NCBI GenBank assembly: GCA_017475265.1
Contig: JAFVFY010000013.1
Location: 1-64,000 of the forward strand
DNA length: 64,000 nucleotides
Source: Prevotella sp.
GTDB lineage: Bacteria > Bacteroidota > Bacteroidia > Bacteroidales > Bacteroidaceae
Reading direction: 5' to 3'
Shown: positions 63,436-64,000 of the stretch, piece after piece
Numbering within the stretch: the first letter of the stretch is position 1
Layout of the letters: the number at the start of each line of letters is the position of its first letter
Notes under the pieces: generated by a model
The model's input: the letters and a program-made list of their open reading frames with translations, nothing else
Database searches by the model: none
Told to the model about the DNA's origin: nothing
Made by a program: the position numbers and the translations under genes

Positions 63436-64000
63436 CTAAAAGTCGAAACTTAACTGACCGGTCATCTCGTCGATGATTTGTCGCTGGCTTTTGCCCGCAT
63501 CGGGGTCGAGGTTCTCTTCAGGGGCTGATGGTCCCCCAGGTGACTCTGTTTTTCCCTGACTTTCCAGATTTTCCGGACTTTCCGTATCTTCTGGATTTTC
63601 TGAAGGTTCTGGGAAGCGCTGTGGCTCCAGCTCCTCGATGCTATCTATCTGCCAGGTGCTGATGCGCTTGCCCTTGGCCTTGAAGCCCTTCACGGCGATG
63701 AACTGCTCAGCATCGATATCCTCGCTGCCACGTGCCGCATCGGCACCACCATAGGTGACGCGGACGAGTGGGTATACCTGGTCGGAGAGTATGACGAGCT
63801 TTGAATCGGGATTCTCGCCGAGGAAGTTCTGCTTACGCTTCGCAGCCTCCATGAGGAAGCGCTTCAGGTAGGGATAGCCCTGGTTGTCGGCATCGAAGAG
63901 CACGGCTGTCCACACCTTTCCGGCATCGTATTTCTCGATGCGCAGGATGTTCTCCTCGTAGTGGTTATTGAGATCGAAGTTGGTGAGATAGAAGTCGCCG
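63436..64000 (-). CDS. parC: DNA gyrase/topoisomerase IV subunit A-like, C-terminal part (runs off right edge)
   Basis: The 3' end of a gene entering from the right. Visible: DFYLTNFDLNNHYEENILRIEKYDAGKVWTAVLFDAD, AVKGFKAKGKRIS and an acidic PEPSENPEDTESPEN tail, then SQRQIIDEMTGQLSFDF. The blade-like sequence and KGKRIS end match the C-terminal domain of Bacteroidota ParC-type subunits. Part of the tail is encoded by a 9-nt repeat (63558-63611). The 25-bp gap to the lyase gene leaves no room for an evident promoter. Confidence 0.7.
   Translation of the reverse strand, partial: GDFYLTNFDLNNHYEENILRIEKYDAGKVWTAVLFDADNQGYPYLKRFLMEAAKRKQNFLGENPDSKLVILSDQVYPLVRVTYGGADAARGSEDIDAEQFIAVKGFKAKGKRISTWQIDSIEELEPQRFPEPSENPEDTESPENLESQGKTESPGGPSAPEENLDPDAGKSQRQIIDEMTGQLSFDF
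63558..63611. repeat. Nonanucleotide repeat in the topoisomerase tail
   Basis: Six 9-nt units of GACTTTCCG type on the plus strand; the coding strand gives the PES/PEN/PED acidic repeats of the tail. Confidence 0.65.

Overview
The window looks like a chromosome segment of a gut or rumen Bacteroidota, most likely Prevotellaceae (Prevotella/Segatella/Xylanibacter group). The support is the Bacteroidota-type promoters (TAnnTTTG at -7, in several cases TTTG about 19-20 bp upstream), the lack of obvious Shine-Dalgarno sequences, and the gene content: BatD/BatE, DUF5107-TPR, GH94, GH35, PL1-like lyase, dockerin-type C-termini, BT4734/VirE_N-VapE protein, DUF3791/DUF3990 remnants. No rRNA, tRNA or CRISPR array was found.

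Region 1 (1-23.6 kb) is almost entirely minus strand and is a hydrolase array. It holds four YtcJ-type amidohydrolases, four type-B carboxylesterases, one HSL-type esterase and one DUF3089 lipase-like protein, with a MATE exporter and a CPA2 antiporter. Repeated paralogy suggests growth by duplication, and substrates are probably small esters and amides. Two broken AraC-type regulator genes remain (about 4.16 and 12.7 kb). Three tandem 21-bp direct repeats of araI-like geometry sit upstream of promoters here. Interspersed are a DUF234-type ATPase beside a long hairpin and two copies of an AAA-ATPase/PD-(D/E)XK cassette with its own promoter and palindromic leader.

Region 2 (23.6-35.3 kb) is an accessory/defence island. 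It contains the second AAA cassette, a VirE_N/VapE primase-helicase-like gene, and a 640-bp intergenic block with two helically phased motif arrays. Next come a restriction-modification-like pair (GIY-YIG/DEAD helicase and NPPY methylase) with a VapBC toxin-antitoxin module nested between them on the opposite strand, then a structured intergenic region and a PAP2 phosphatase.

Region 3 (35.4-63.4 kb) is core metabolism and glycan use. A GH5 - GH94 - GPH symporter - CyuA operon fits cello-oligosaccharide hydrolysis, uptake and phosphorolysis. It is followed by batD - dockerin protein - batE (minus strand), then peptidase C1 - acyl-ACP thioesterase - esterase - GH35 - DUF5107/TPR (plus), then DUF4359 - dxs - trkA - murF (plus). 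On the minus strand is a pectate-lyase/FnIII/autotransporter-repeat/dockerin protein whose frame is broken at a heptanucleotide repeat. The right edge cuts a ParC-like topoisomerase subunit.

The most unusual theme is short tandem DNA repeats, mostly 7-nt units, inserted in frame into many genes including essential ones (dxs, murF). Because 7 and 3 are coprime, these units read as the same heptapeptide in all three frames without stops on the coding strand. One such tract separates the two halves of the pectate lyase gene and could act as a phase switch.
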